This document shows, piece by piece, positions 49,827 through 57,917 of a stretch of 64,000 nt of DNA. This stretch comes from Acidobacteriota bacterium. Lineage in GTDB: Bacteria; Acidobacteriota; Blastocatellia; Pyrinomonadales; Pyrinomonadaceae. Made by a program: the position numbers and the translations under genes. The stretch spans positions 26,708-90,707 of the forward strand of contig QHXQ01000025.1 in the NCBI GenBank assembly GCA_003223935.1, in the 5' to 3' direction. The notes under the pieces are model-generated. The model saw only the letters and a program-made list of their open reading frames with translations. It searched no databases and was not told where the DNA came from. The stretch's first letter is position 1. Each line of letters starts with the position of its first letter.

Positions 49827-51239
49827 TCAGGCGAGCGACGGACGGCGTCTGTGCCAGTCGGTCGCTTGTTGATAGCGCGCGGCCGTCTCCACAAGCAGGT
49901 CTTCGCTCCAAGCCGGCCCAACAAATTGTAGGCCGGTCGGCAGACCTTCGACGCCGAAGCCGTTGGGCACGGAGATGGCGGGTACGCCGACGGCGTTCGC
50001 CGCGCCGATGGGCGACGTGGCGCGCACGCCCGGCCATGCTTCAGCGAAACTTTTATCAACAGGATTCGCAACGGTCGCGCGCGATGGCGCGACGAGCAGA
50101 TCGAACTTCTTGAACATCTCGGCCCAAGCGCGTCGCATCGGCGCACGCAGACGCATCGCGTGCAGGTAATCAACCGCCGGCACGAGCAGCATCGAGTAGC
50201 CGCCGATGCGGTCTTCGGGCACAGCCAACTCTTTGACGCGCCCCGATTCGATCAGATCACGAAACGCGCTCGCGCCCTCCGCATTCACAATCGTGCCGAC
50301 GACCGCGCCGTAAGGGAAATCGGGCAGCGTCACGTCCATCGTGACTTGCGCGGTCTTCTTTAACCAAGCAACCGACGCGAGAAAGTTGTCGCGCACCTCT
50401 TTCTGCGCCTGCTCATAAGAGCCTTTCAACACGGCGACGCGCAGCTTACGCGCGGGCGGGCGCGATACGACGGGTGGCGGATAGCGGAACGGACGATTGT
50501 GTGAAGTCGGATCGAGCGGATCGTAGCCCGCAATTGTCGCGAGCACGTAACCGCAGTCGGCCGCGGAGCGACACATGGGCCCCAATTTATCCAGCGTCCA
50601 AGAGAGCGCCATCGCGCCGTGCCGCGAGACGCGGCCGTAAGTTGGTCTGAGGCCGGTGACACCGCAGAAGGCCGACGGCGTGATGATCGAACCTGATGTC
50701 TCCGAGCCGATGGCGAAGGCGACGAGACCGGCGGCCGTGGCCGCGCCCGGCCCCGAAGATGAACCGCCGCTCCAATAGTTCGTGTTCCAAGGCGTGCGCC
50801 CCGCGCCCGTCAAACTCGCGTCCGCATGGTTGTAACCCATGCCGCCCGCGAGTTCGACCATCGCAAGTTTAGCGAGCAGGATCGCGCCCGCGTCGCGCAG
50901 CCGCCGGACGACCGTCGCGTCGTCGTCGAACTTCTGATCCTTGTAAGGTGTCGCGCCCCAAGTGGTCGGCGCGTCGTGTGTGGCGAGCAGGTCTTTGACG
51001 CCACAAGGGATGCCATGCAACGGGCCGCGATAATGTCCACGTTTGAATTCGCGCTCGGCCGTGCGCGCCTCTTTCAACGCGCTCTCGCGCATGATGGTCA
51101 CAACTGCGCCGAGACGCGGGCCATACTTTTCGAGCCGCGCGAGATAGCCTTCGGTCAACTCGACGGGCGAGAGTTTGCGCGCGCGCAACTGCGCGCCCAA
51201 CTCCGAGATCGAAGCGAAGTAGATGTCGTCAGAGAGCAT
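49827..51239 (-). CDS. Amidase (amidase-signature family)
   Basis: 470 residues, cytoplasmic. The catalytic Ser-cisSer-Lys triad is visible: Lys in HGIPCGVKDLLA, cis-Ser in GGSSSGPGAATAAG and the nucleophile in AIGSETSGSIITPSAFCGV. Family length fits. It could hydrolyse small amides or act in aspartyl/glutamyl-tRNA transamidation, but gatB and gatC do not follow and the C-terminus is unlike GatA, so a general amidase is preferred. A Tat-signal protein gene lies 29 nt upstream. Confidence 0.9.
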   Translation of the reverse strand: MLSDDIYFASISELGAQLRARKLSPVELTEGYLARLEKYGPRLGAVVTIMRESALKEARTAEREFKRGHYRGPLHGIPCGVKDLLATHDAPTTWGATPYKDQKFDDDATVVRRLRDAGAILLAKLAMVELAGGMGYNHADASLTGAGRTPWNTNYWSGGSSSGPGAATAAGLVAFAIGSETSGSIITPSAFCGVTGLRPTYGRVSRHGAMALSWTLDKLGPMCRSAADCGYVLATIAGYDPLDPTSHNRPFRYPPPVVSRPPARKLRVAVLKGSYEQAQKEVRDNFLASVAWLKKTAQVTMDVTLPDFPYGAVVGTIVNAEGASAFRDLIESGRVKELAVPEDRIGGYSMLLVPAVDYLHAMRLRAPMRRAWAEMFKKFDLLVAPSRATVANPVDKSFAEAWPGVRATSPIGAANAVGVPAISVPNGFGVEGLPTGLQFVGPAWSEDLLVETAARYQQATDWHRRRPSLA

Positions 51240-51268
51240 AAGATTTGAAACTGTTGTTGTGCCGTTCG

Positions 51269-51628
51269 TCAGGCGCTGAACACGAAGTCGGGTTCGTCGC
51301 TGTTCTGTAACTTCACGGCGCGCAGTGCATCGCCCGTGCGTACGCTGCCTTCGAGATTGCGCTTGAGGCGCGTGAGTTCGTCGGCTGAAAGCTTGTCGCC
51401 GAAACGCCGGTGCGCGACCTCTGCGTAAGCTTCGGCGAGCGGCGAAGGCTGTTGTGGCGTCGGACTGGGTTGCGGCGTGGGCGTCGGCGTCGCGCTGGTG
51501 GCGGGCGGCGTCTGCGCGTTCGTCAGAGAGACTACGAGCGGCGCGGCGACAAACGCGGCCGCGACCGCTTTGGCGAACTGCCGGCGCGTAGGAGCGGCCG
51601 TCGAGCGCGCGCGTGCTTTAGTTTTCAT
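51269..51628 (-). CDS. Twin-arginine-signal small exported protein
   Basis: 119 residues. The N-terminus has a Tat-like signal (TRRQFAKAVAAAFVAAPLVV), a Thr/Pro-rich spacer, and a helical C-terminal domain (AEAYAEVAHRRFGDKLSADELTRLKRNLEGSVRTGDALRAVKLQNSDEPDFVFSA). Such proteins are often found beside amidases in Acidobacteriota and may be accessory subunits. The Tat translocase is encoded at 8024-9541. Ends 29 nt before the amidase, so the two are likely one operon. Confidence 0.7.
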   Translation of the reverse strand: MKTKARARSTAAPTRRQFAKAVAAAFVAAPLVVSLTNAQTPPATSATPTPTPQPSPTPQQPSPLAEAYAEVAHRRFGDKLSADELTRLKRNLEGSVRTGDALRAVKLQNSDEPDFVFSA

Positions 51629-51749
51629 GTGCGCTTCACGTCAAGGTTGGGATCGGACTGCGCCGCGAAGCTATATCATGAAATGAGTGCGATGCAAACT
51701 ATTTCAGCGCGACCGCGCACTGAAATATGATTTTGCATCCTCTTTGCGT

Positions 51750-51810
51750 CTTTGCGCCTTCGCGTGAGGTTATTCTCTGGCAGGTAAATGCCTCACGCGA
51801 AGGCGCAAAG
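51750..51810. terminator. Perfect 20-bp inverted repeat after the VWA lipoprotein gene
   Basis: Arms 51750-51769 and 51791-51810 are perfect over 20 bp. Words TCTTTGCG and CCTTCGCG suggest 8-bp units. It begins 8 nt after the VWA gene stop on the minus strand; there is no strong T-run, so it could be a terminator or another intergenic repeat. Confidence 0.65.
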
Positions 51811-51818
51811 TGAATCGT

Positions 51819-53582
51819 TCACCTGCGCGCGCTTTGCAAGGAGAGCGTCTGCGCGGTCTCGACAAGTTTGACGAACTCTGTGCGATAGCCTTGCGGGTCT
51901 TGCCCTGTAGCCCCGCGCGCGAGCGCGGCGACGTTGTTGTAGTTAGCCGCGCCTTTGTACTTCGAGTCGCGCAAGACGAGACCGAAGGCCGCGACAGCCG
52001 CAGAGAATTTGAAGTTATTCGATGCCTGCGCGACTGCGCCCGTGCCGTCGGCGATGCCGACGCTCAACAACTTGCTCACATCTGCGTCCGGCTGTTTGTA
52101 ACGAATCTTGATCGTCAACAGTTCGTCGCTCTGCGCTCGCGCAGACTGATGCAAAGGCTCTTGATACTTCAACGGGTCAACGCCGGGGTTCTCCCAACGC
52201 TGGCCCGCAGGCACGACTTCATACAAGGCCGTCACGGTGTGACCCGCGCCCATCTCGCCCGCGTCCTTCGTGTCGTCGTTGAAATCCTCGTCGCGCAGCA
52301 GACGGTTCTCATAACCGATCAGCCGATAGGCGGCGGCCTTCGTCGGATTGAATTCGAGTTGCAGCTTTACGTCCTTGGCAATCGTGGCGAGCGTGCCGCC
52401 GAGTTGTTCGCCCAAGACCTTGCGCGCTTCTGCGGCCGTGTCAATGTAGGCGTAGTTGCCGTTGCCTTTATCGGCGAGTTGCTCCATCGTCGCGTCTTTG
52501 ACGTTGCCCGTGCCGAAGCCGAGCACGGAGAGAAAGACGCCGCTCTGTCGCTTCTCTTCGATCAAGCGGACGAGTTCGCCTTCGCTCGTGACGCCGACGT
52601 TGAAGTCGCCGTCGGTCGCAAGGATGACGCGGTTGATGCCGCCGCGTATGAAATTCTCTTGCGCGAGCTTGTAAGCGAGTTGGATGCCCGCGCCGCCGTT
52701 GGTTGAACCGCCGGCTTCAAGTCCGTCGAGCGCGGCGAGGATTTCGCCTTTGCGGTCGCCCGCAGTCGAGGGCAGCACGAGACCGCTGTTGCCGGCATAG
52801 ACGACGATGGCCACGTGGTCGCGCGCCGTCAGTTGCTCAGCCAACATGCTGAGCGACGATTTGACGAGCGGCAACTTGTTCGGCTCTTCCATCGAACCCG
52901 ACACGTCAACGAGAAAGACCAGATTCGCGGCCGGCATCTGCGCGCGGTCGAGCCGCCGCCCTTGCAGGCCGATGTGGACGAGCCGGTGCGCGCTGTTCCA
53001 AGGGCACTGCGCGACTTCCGTGGTGACCGAGAACGGCGCATCGCCGACGGGCTGCGGATAATCGTAATTGAAATAGTTGATCAACTCTTCGATGCGGACG
53101 GCATCCTTCGGCGGCAGATGGCCTTCGTTCAAGAAGCGGCGCATGTTGCTGTAGCTCGCCGTGTCCACATCAATCGAGAAGGTTGAGAGCGGCGCGCGCG
53201 TCGCATCGAGAAAGGGATTCTCTTCAATGTGGTTGTACGCTTCGGTATTGAACTCCTGCTCATCCTTTTCGGTGCGACTGCGCGACGGCTGATCAGTGGA
53301 CATCGGACTCGCCGACGGCGTTTTCGCGTCATAAGCCATCGTGTTTGCATTCGCGGTTTGTGTGCTTGGCGGGGCTGGAGCATTCTGCGCGACCCGTCCG
53401 GCCTGCGACTCCTCGCGTCTGTCCGCATGCTGCGCCTTGCGCTCTTGCACGCACGAAGACAGGAGCAACGCGGCGGCGATGCAGAGCGCGAGCCAACGCA
53501 GGCGTCTGCTGCGAAGGAGGCGAAACAGAAACGGGATACGGCGTGTGGCGTTGCGGGCTGTGGCGTGTGCGTGCTGGCGCAT
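51819..53582 (-). CDS. VWA-domain lipoprotein (YfbK-like, DUF3520)
   Basis: 587 residues. Lipobox LLSSC near residue 43 after a basic N-terminus and hydrophobic helix suggests a lipoprotein. After a disordered Ser/Thr/Pro linker the VWA domain carries a MIDAS motif DVSGSM (FLVDVSGSMEEPNKL), which binds metal and partner ligands. The C-terminal DUF3520-like part (DELLTIKIRYKQPD) is typical of this group. Strong ribosome binding site AGGAGG before ATG 53582. The role is probably protein-protein binding at the surface; it is not known precisely. Confidence 0.9.
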   Translation of the reverse strand: MRQHAHATARNATRRIPFLFRLLRSRRLRWLALCIAAALLLSSCVQERKAQHADRREESQAGRVAQNAPAPPSTQTANANTMAYDAKTPSASPMSTDQPSRSRTEKDEQEFNTEAYNHIEENPFLDATRAPLSTFSIDVDTASYSNMRRFLNEGHLPPKDAVRIEELINYFNYDYPQPVGDAPFSVTTEVAQCPWNSAHRLVHIGLQGRRLDRAQMPAANLVFLVDVSGSMEEPNKLPLVKSSLSMLAEQLTARDHVAIVVYAGNSGLVLPSTAGDRKGEILAALDGLEAGGSTNGGAGIQLAYKLAQENFIRGGINRVILATDGDFNVGVTSEGELVRLIEEKRQSGVFLSVLGFGTGNVKDATMEQLADKGNGNYAYIDTAAEARKVLGEQLGGTLATIAKDVKLQLEFNPTKAAAYRLIGYENRLLRDEDFNDDTKDAGEMGAGHTVTALYEVVPAGQRWENPGVDPLKYQEPLHQSARAQSDELLTIKIRYKQPDADVSKLLSVGIADGTGAVAQASNNFKFSAAVAAFGLVLRDSKYKGAANYNNVAALARGATGQDPQGYRTEFVKLVETAQTLSLQSARR

Positions 53583-53695
53583 AAGTCCTCCTGCGGTGTG
53601 CTTGACGTTCTCTCTAACAACCTTGCCAGCACTTGAATGCGCCAGCCAGCGGAAACTTGCACATCGCAGGGAGACTTTAGAAGCTTATGCTGGAA

Positions 53696-54229
53696 TCAAC
53701 GTTTCTGCTCGTGTTCGACGATCACTGGCGCGGCTGTTGAGATGAAGGAGTCGTTAAATCTTTTCAACGGGTTGTCATCTTCGCCGTTCTGAGTTGTCAC
53801 TGAAACTTGCGCATAATAATTATCCGCAACATATGTATAAGAACGGGAAAATACAACTGTCTGTGTGGCTCGATCACCTTGTGCAAAAGGTTGGGGCACA
53901 TATTCCCAGCCGTAGAACCAAACGTCGGATTTGTTTTGTGTGTACAAAGTTAGCGCGACCCACAGATGATCTGGCGTGGGCGCTTGCGGGTTGCGCTCAA
54001 CGATTAGTTGAACATAAGTCTTCTTGTGCGCGCGGTCGAGCACAACTTGTTGCACCTTGAAGTTGACTTGCGCGGGCGTTGGCTTAACAACCGGAGCCGG
54101 AGGTAGCGTGGGCGCGGCAACGCGCACTTCGACGCGCGGTGGGATTAAGAAGAGGCGCGTGACGAAGAGGGCGATGGTCAGCGTGCAGAGGAAGACGGCG
54201 AGGCGGAGGCAAAGCTTCGGGATGCTCAT
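53696..54229 (-). CDS. Single-pass membrane protein of unknown function
   Basis: About 177 residues from ATG 54229, with AAAGGAGC upstream. One membrane helix (LCLRLAVFLCTLTIALFVTRLFLI) follows a short N-terminus. A Pro/Val-rich linker precedes a beta-rich domain (about 60-165) ending in VIVEHEQKR. No recognised domain. It lies after the DUF1287 gene on the same strand, separated by about 77 nt. Confidence 0.55.
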   Translation of the reverse strand: MSIPKLCLRLAVFLCTLTIALFVTRLFLIPPRVEVRVAAPTLPPAPVVKPTPAQVNFKVQQVVLDRAHKKTYVQLIVERNPQAPTPDHLWVALTLYTQNKSDVWFYGWEYVPQPFAQGDRATQTVVFSRSYTYVADNYYAQVSVTTQNGEDDNPLKRFNDSFISTAAPVIVEHEQKR

Positions 54230-54306
54230 CTCGTGCTCCTTTCGTGGCCGGGCAGATTCATTATACGCCGTTTGAACGCGCGGCGCGGACGAATGTTGCG
54301 CGGCCT

Positions 54307-55077
54307 TCAATGATTTTCTCTGCGTGTCTGCTGCGTGCCGTCTGCGTCTCTGCGATGATTCGCGTTTGAATTGGTTTGCGTCCGACGATCATTCGTTGGC
54401 GGCGGGCCGGTGTAGCGGTAGTGGCCGGTGATCTTCCATGCGAAGAGCACGTCTTGAATCTGCGGGCCGGCGCCGATGTTGTGCATGAGTTGCCAGCGTG
54501 CGGCGTCTTCGTCCGATGGCACGTCAACAAGGATACCGATGTGCGTCTGCCCTTGCCCTAAATCCCATGTGACGATGTCGCCGGGCGCGTAGTCGGCCGG
54601 ATTGTTGGTGATGGAAAGCTGCTGGCCTTTGCGCGCGAAGAAGGTCATCAGGTTGGGCACGCGACGATGATCAATGTTGGTGTCGGGTTGGGTGAGGCCG
54701 AAGCGTTGCGGATAGGCGGCGAAGTTCGCCTGCATGTCTTCGTGCACCTCTTTTTGCAGGTCAACGCCGACGGCGCGATAAGCGCGCACAACTTCATCCG
54801 TGCATGCGCCGCGATCTTCCGGCACATCGCCGTTCGGATAAGCGATCTGATAGTAAGAGCCGTCGTACTGCACATGATGGTTCGGGCGTTCGACGGCCGC
54901 CGTAACCAACTGTTCGAGCACGGGCGATGTGTAAGTCGGCTTTGGTGTCGCGCGGGCGACGGGATGCGCGCCGCCGGTCGAGCCTAAGCTGGCAAAGTGT
55001 GAGCGGTTGCAAGCGAGACCGATGATGAGCAGCGCGAGCAGGGCGCAGTTGATAAAGAAGCGTTGAGCAGGGTGCAT
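54307..55077 (-). CDS. DUF1287 exported protein
   Basis: 256 residues with an N-terminal hydrophobic segment and a lipobox-like LIIGLAC, so probably exported. The core has the DUF1287 pattern: YPNGDVPEDRGACTDEVVRAYRAVGVDLQKEVHEDM, IDHRRVPNLMTFFARKG and YAPGDIVTWDLGQGQTHIGILVD. A conserved Cys and two His occur in these blocks, consistent with a papain-like NlpC/P60-type fold acting on peptidoglycan peptides, though that is not proven. The tail is basic and disordered. Ends 77 nt before the next gene on the same strand. Confidence 0.8.
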   Translation of the reverse strand: MHPAQRFFINCALLALLIIGLACNRSHFASLGSTGGAHPVARATPKPTYTSPVLEQLVTAAVERPNHHVQYDGSYYQIAYPNGDVPEDRGACTDEVVRAYRAVGVDLQKEVHEDMQANFAAYPQRFGLTQPDTNIDHRRVPNLMTFFARKGQQLSITNNPADYAPGDIVTWDLGQGQTHIGILVDVPSDEDAARWQLMHNIGAGPQIQDVLFAWKITGHYRYTGPPPTNDRRTQTNSNANHRRDADGTQQTRRENH

Positions 55078-55102
55078 AAGTTTTCGCGAGCACTACGAGC
55101 GC

Positions 55103-55546
55103 TCACTTCTGCTTGGATTGCTTGTCCTCGCAGAACTGTTGCACCTGCGTGAAGAGTTGTCTGCAATAGGTATCGCCGGCCATGCCTGCGTCCTGACATT
55201 TCTGCTGCTGCCACTGTGCGCTCTTCATGAACTCCGTGCGCTTGGGCACATCACAAAAGCCGGGCGACGGGCGGCTTGCATCAAGACACGCGCGCAAGAA
55301 CAGGTTGTGACTGATCCCCGCGCTCAAACCCGTTTCGCGCTTGGTGCGCGCGACGGCTTCAGCCAAGCAGCCATCATTGTCCGTCTGCGCGCCGAATTTC
55401 TCGCCCTCGTCCATCACTTTGTTGCCCGCCTCCAGCCATTCCTGCTTGTGCTTCGACACATAATAGAAGCACGCGCCGCCGCCCGCGACCACAAGCAAGA
55501 CAAGGCAGACGCCGATGATCAAGAACACCTTCAAAGCTTTGTTCAC
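55103..55546 (-). CDS. Membrane-anchored small protein with several cysteines
   Basis: 147 residues. N-terminal membrane helix (VFLIIGVCLVLLVVAGGGACFYYV), then a helical domain with about five further Cys residues (NDGCLAEAVAR, RACLDAS, GFCDVP, QKCQDAG, YCRQLF, QFCEDK). The spacing suggests disulfide bonds. Start GTG 55546 has AGGTGG upstream. No family recognised. Followed by the DUF1287 gene after 25 nt. Confidence 0.6.
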   Translation of the reverse strand: MNKALKVFLIIGVCLVLLVVAGGGACFYYVSKHKQEWLEAGNKVMDEGEKFGAQTDNDGCLAEAVARTKRETGLSAGISHNLFLRACLDASRPSPGFCDVPKRTEFMKSAQWQQQKCQDAGMAGDTYCRQLFTQVQQFCEDKQSKQK

Positions 55547-55750
55547 GCTGCCACCTCACACGTTCGCATTACGATTAGAACTCACGCGCCGAGCGTAGCG
55601 CGCATCGCACGTCGGATGCAACGAAATTTAGCCGGTACTGTGGCGACTACGGCTGCGTGATGTGGGTAGCGCTATCAGATGGTAAGAATCGTTGGCGGGA
55701 CGCGGCGGACTTGAACATGGGCGTGGTTGATGAGCGGAACTGACGAGGCG

Positions 55751-57850
55751 TTAGTGTGCGAGATCGGATTCTGCTACGACGCCGGTCAAGCCTGCGGTCG
55801 GGTGGCGATAGATGATCTGAGTTTGTGTTGGCGCGCTTGCGCCGGTTGCAGATGTGAGCAGTGGCGCGTCTGTCGGCTGAGCGGCGAGCGCCGATGCAAA
55901 CAAGCGCACAGATTCTTCGAGCAACATCTGCTGCTCCGGCGTGTACTCGGTCAAACTCACAGCATAGAGCGTGACCACGCTCTGCAACTCATCGGCTTGC
56001 ATCAAGGGGCAGGCCGCAAGCGTGCGGTAGCTGGCGAAGTGTTCGGCTAAAGCTGTTGGCAGATCGAGTTTGGGATCAGCGTTGAAGAACGACTTGCGAT
56101 TGACGAGCGTCCAACCGGTCACGCCTTCGCCGGGCACGATCTTGCGCCCGAGCAATAGCGCGCCGTGCTCTCCGGCCGCGTGCGTCACAATGTAGTTGCC
56201 GGCCGCCGATACGTCGCGCGCCACTGCGCAGGTCTCGTAGGGCACAATGGCTTTGAGGTTCGTTAGAAATGCGGCGACGAGTTCATCAAGCGTCGGCGCT
56301 TCGTGCAACACTTGCGCCAGCGTGGCGAGCGTCGCCTGCTGCGGCGCGGAGAGTTTGCGTTCGGCAACTCGTTCGGCTGTGACAGTCTCGGCGAGGCCGG
56401 CGGCCGGGGCGACGCGCAACGCCGCTTCAGACAACTGCTCGATCTGTTCGATGCCGAAGGTCGGCGCAGGCACGTCGCGGTGCGCCACGATCTCGGCTTC
56501 AAATTCGGGCAGGTGTGTGATGAACGTGCCGACGACGCGCGGGTCGTACATGCTGCCGCTGCCTTGCATGATGAAGTTGATCGCCTCTTCGCGCGTCATG
56601 GCTTTGCGATACTGCCGGTCTTCGCGCACCGCATCGAAGCAATCAACGACCGAGAGAATCCGCGCCGTCAAGGGAATCGCTTCACCCTGCAACCCGTCGG
56701 GATAACCTTTACCATCCCAACGCTCGTGATGATGGCGCACGACCGGCGCGACCGGATACGGAAACTCAACGCGATTCAAAATCTGCGCGCCGACGACCGT
56801 GTGCAGTTTCATCTTGTCGAACTCGGCGGCGGTGAGTTTGCCCGGCTTGTTCAGGATGTAATCGGGCACGGCGATCTTGCCAACGTCGTGCAAGAGCGCG
56901 CCCGCGCGCAACGCTTCGATCTCTTCCGCCGTGCAACCGAGCAGGCGCGCGACGCCGGCCGCATAAATCTGCACGCGCAAGACGTGCTCGTGCGTCACTT
57001 CGTCTTTGGCATTGATGGCCACGGCGAGCGCCTCGATGGTCTCGCGGTGCGCTTTCTCCATCATCGCGATGCGCTCCTGCTGCGCTTGCTCGATGGCGTT
57101 GATGCGCGCCTGCACGCTGTTGCGATATTGCCGATGGCCTAGATACAACCCGACGAGGATCGGCGCGCCGATGACGAACGTGAGCAGCGCGTTATACTGC
57201 AAAGTGATGTAGAGCACGCTCGCCACGGCGCTCGTCGGCAGAAAGTTCGGCGCGGCCCAGAGGAAATTCTGCCGCCAGAGGCGCAGCGTCGTATCGCCTT
57301 GGCGCAGCGCGAAGAACTTTGAGACCAGCCCCGTATTCACGACGATGTGCACGACGTTTGCGACGAGTAGCGCAACTCCCACAGCCGGGAAACTGTGTTG
57401 CTGCACGGTGCCGGTTTCGCTGAAGCCATAGCGCAAGACCGCGCCGAGCGCCATGGAACTCGCGCCGCCCACAAGCGACATCATGCCGAACGAGAAGATG
57501 TTGCTTGAGAGCCGGCGCACAGCCCGCCGCGACGAGATGAAGCCTTCAACGCCCGCGATGAAGATCGCCGGCGCAGGCCCATACCAACAGGCAACCAGCA
57601 GGACGATTGAATCCGAAGGCGTAAACGTCACCTTCTCCTGCGTGAACAAACCTGTGGGCAAAGGGAAGACGTTGGGAAAGACGCTGGCGGTCACGACCAA
57701 CGGCACGAGGGCTAAGAAGATGATCAAGTCGCGGAGCGAATAGTTGGCCGACAGAAAGACGAGCGCCAACAGCCACAAGATGAGACCGGGGACTGTCACC
57801 GCCGCCTCAAAGACGAGGCGTTTTGTCTTCGCAGTCTGCTTTTGCTCCAT
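55751..57850 (-). CDS. Membrane HD-GYP phosphodiesterase with GAF domain (copy 2)
   Basis: 699 residues, a clear paralogue of the protein at 38661-40727, with the same order: membrane sensor (LIIFLALVPLVVTASVF ... VGGASSMALGAVL), HD-GYP domain (HDVGKIAVPDYILNKPGKL and HHERWDGKGYPDGL), and a GAF-like C-terminal domain. Both end in ESDL[AT]H. The metal and catalytic residues are intact. Long stretches of DNA are near-identical between the copies, more than expected from structure alone. It lies 67 nt after the subtilase on the same strand. Confidence 0.92.
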   Translation of the reverse strand: MEQKQTAKTKRLVFEAAVTVPGLILWLLALVFLSANYSLRDLIIFLALVPLVVTASVFPNVFPLPTGLFTQEKVTFTPSDSIVLLVACWYGPAPAIFIAGVEGFISSRRAVRRLSSNIFSFGMMSLVGGASSMALGAVLRYGFSETGTVQQHSFPAVGVALLVANVVHIVVNTGLVSKFFALRQGDTTLRLWRQNFLWAAPNFLPTSAVASVLYITLQYNALLTFVIGAPILVGLYLGHRQYRNSVQARINAIEQAQQERIAMMEKAHRETIEALAVAINAKDEVTHEHVLRVQIYAAGVARLLGCTAEEIEALRAGALLHDVGKIAVPDYILNKPGKLTAAEFDKMKLHTVVGAQILNRVEFPYPVAPVVRHHHERWDGKGYPDGLQGEAIPLTARILSVVDCFDAVREDRQYRKAMTREEAINFIMQGSGSMYDPRVVGTFITHLPEFEAEIVAHRDVPAPTFGIEQIEQLSEAALRVAPAAGLAETVTAERVAERKLSAPQQATLATLAQVLHEAPTLDELVAAFLTNLKAIVPYETCAVARDVSAAGNYIVTHAAGEHGALLLGRKIVPGEGVTGWTLVNRKSFFNADPKLDLPTALAEHFASYRTLAACPLMQADELQSVVTLYAVSLTEYTPEQQMLLEESVRLFASALAAQPTDAPLLTSATGASAPTQTQIIYRHPTAGLTGVVAESDLAH

Positions 57851-57875
57851 GCTTGATCAGTCTTTCGGGAGGAGA

Positions 57876-57905
57876 CGACAGGAGCGCGCCGGCATGCTCC
57901 TGTCG
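57876..57905. terminator. 10-bp hairpin between the second subtilase and HD-GYP genes
   Basis: Arms 57876-57885 and 57896-57905, perfect 10 bp with a 10-nt loop, between the stop of the subtilase and the start of copy 2 of the HD-GYP gene. No T-run follows on the minus strand, so termination is uncertain. Confidence 0.45.
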
Positions 57906-57917
57906 GGCAACTTGCAA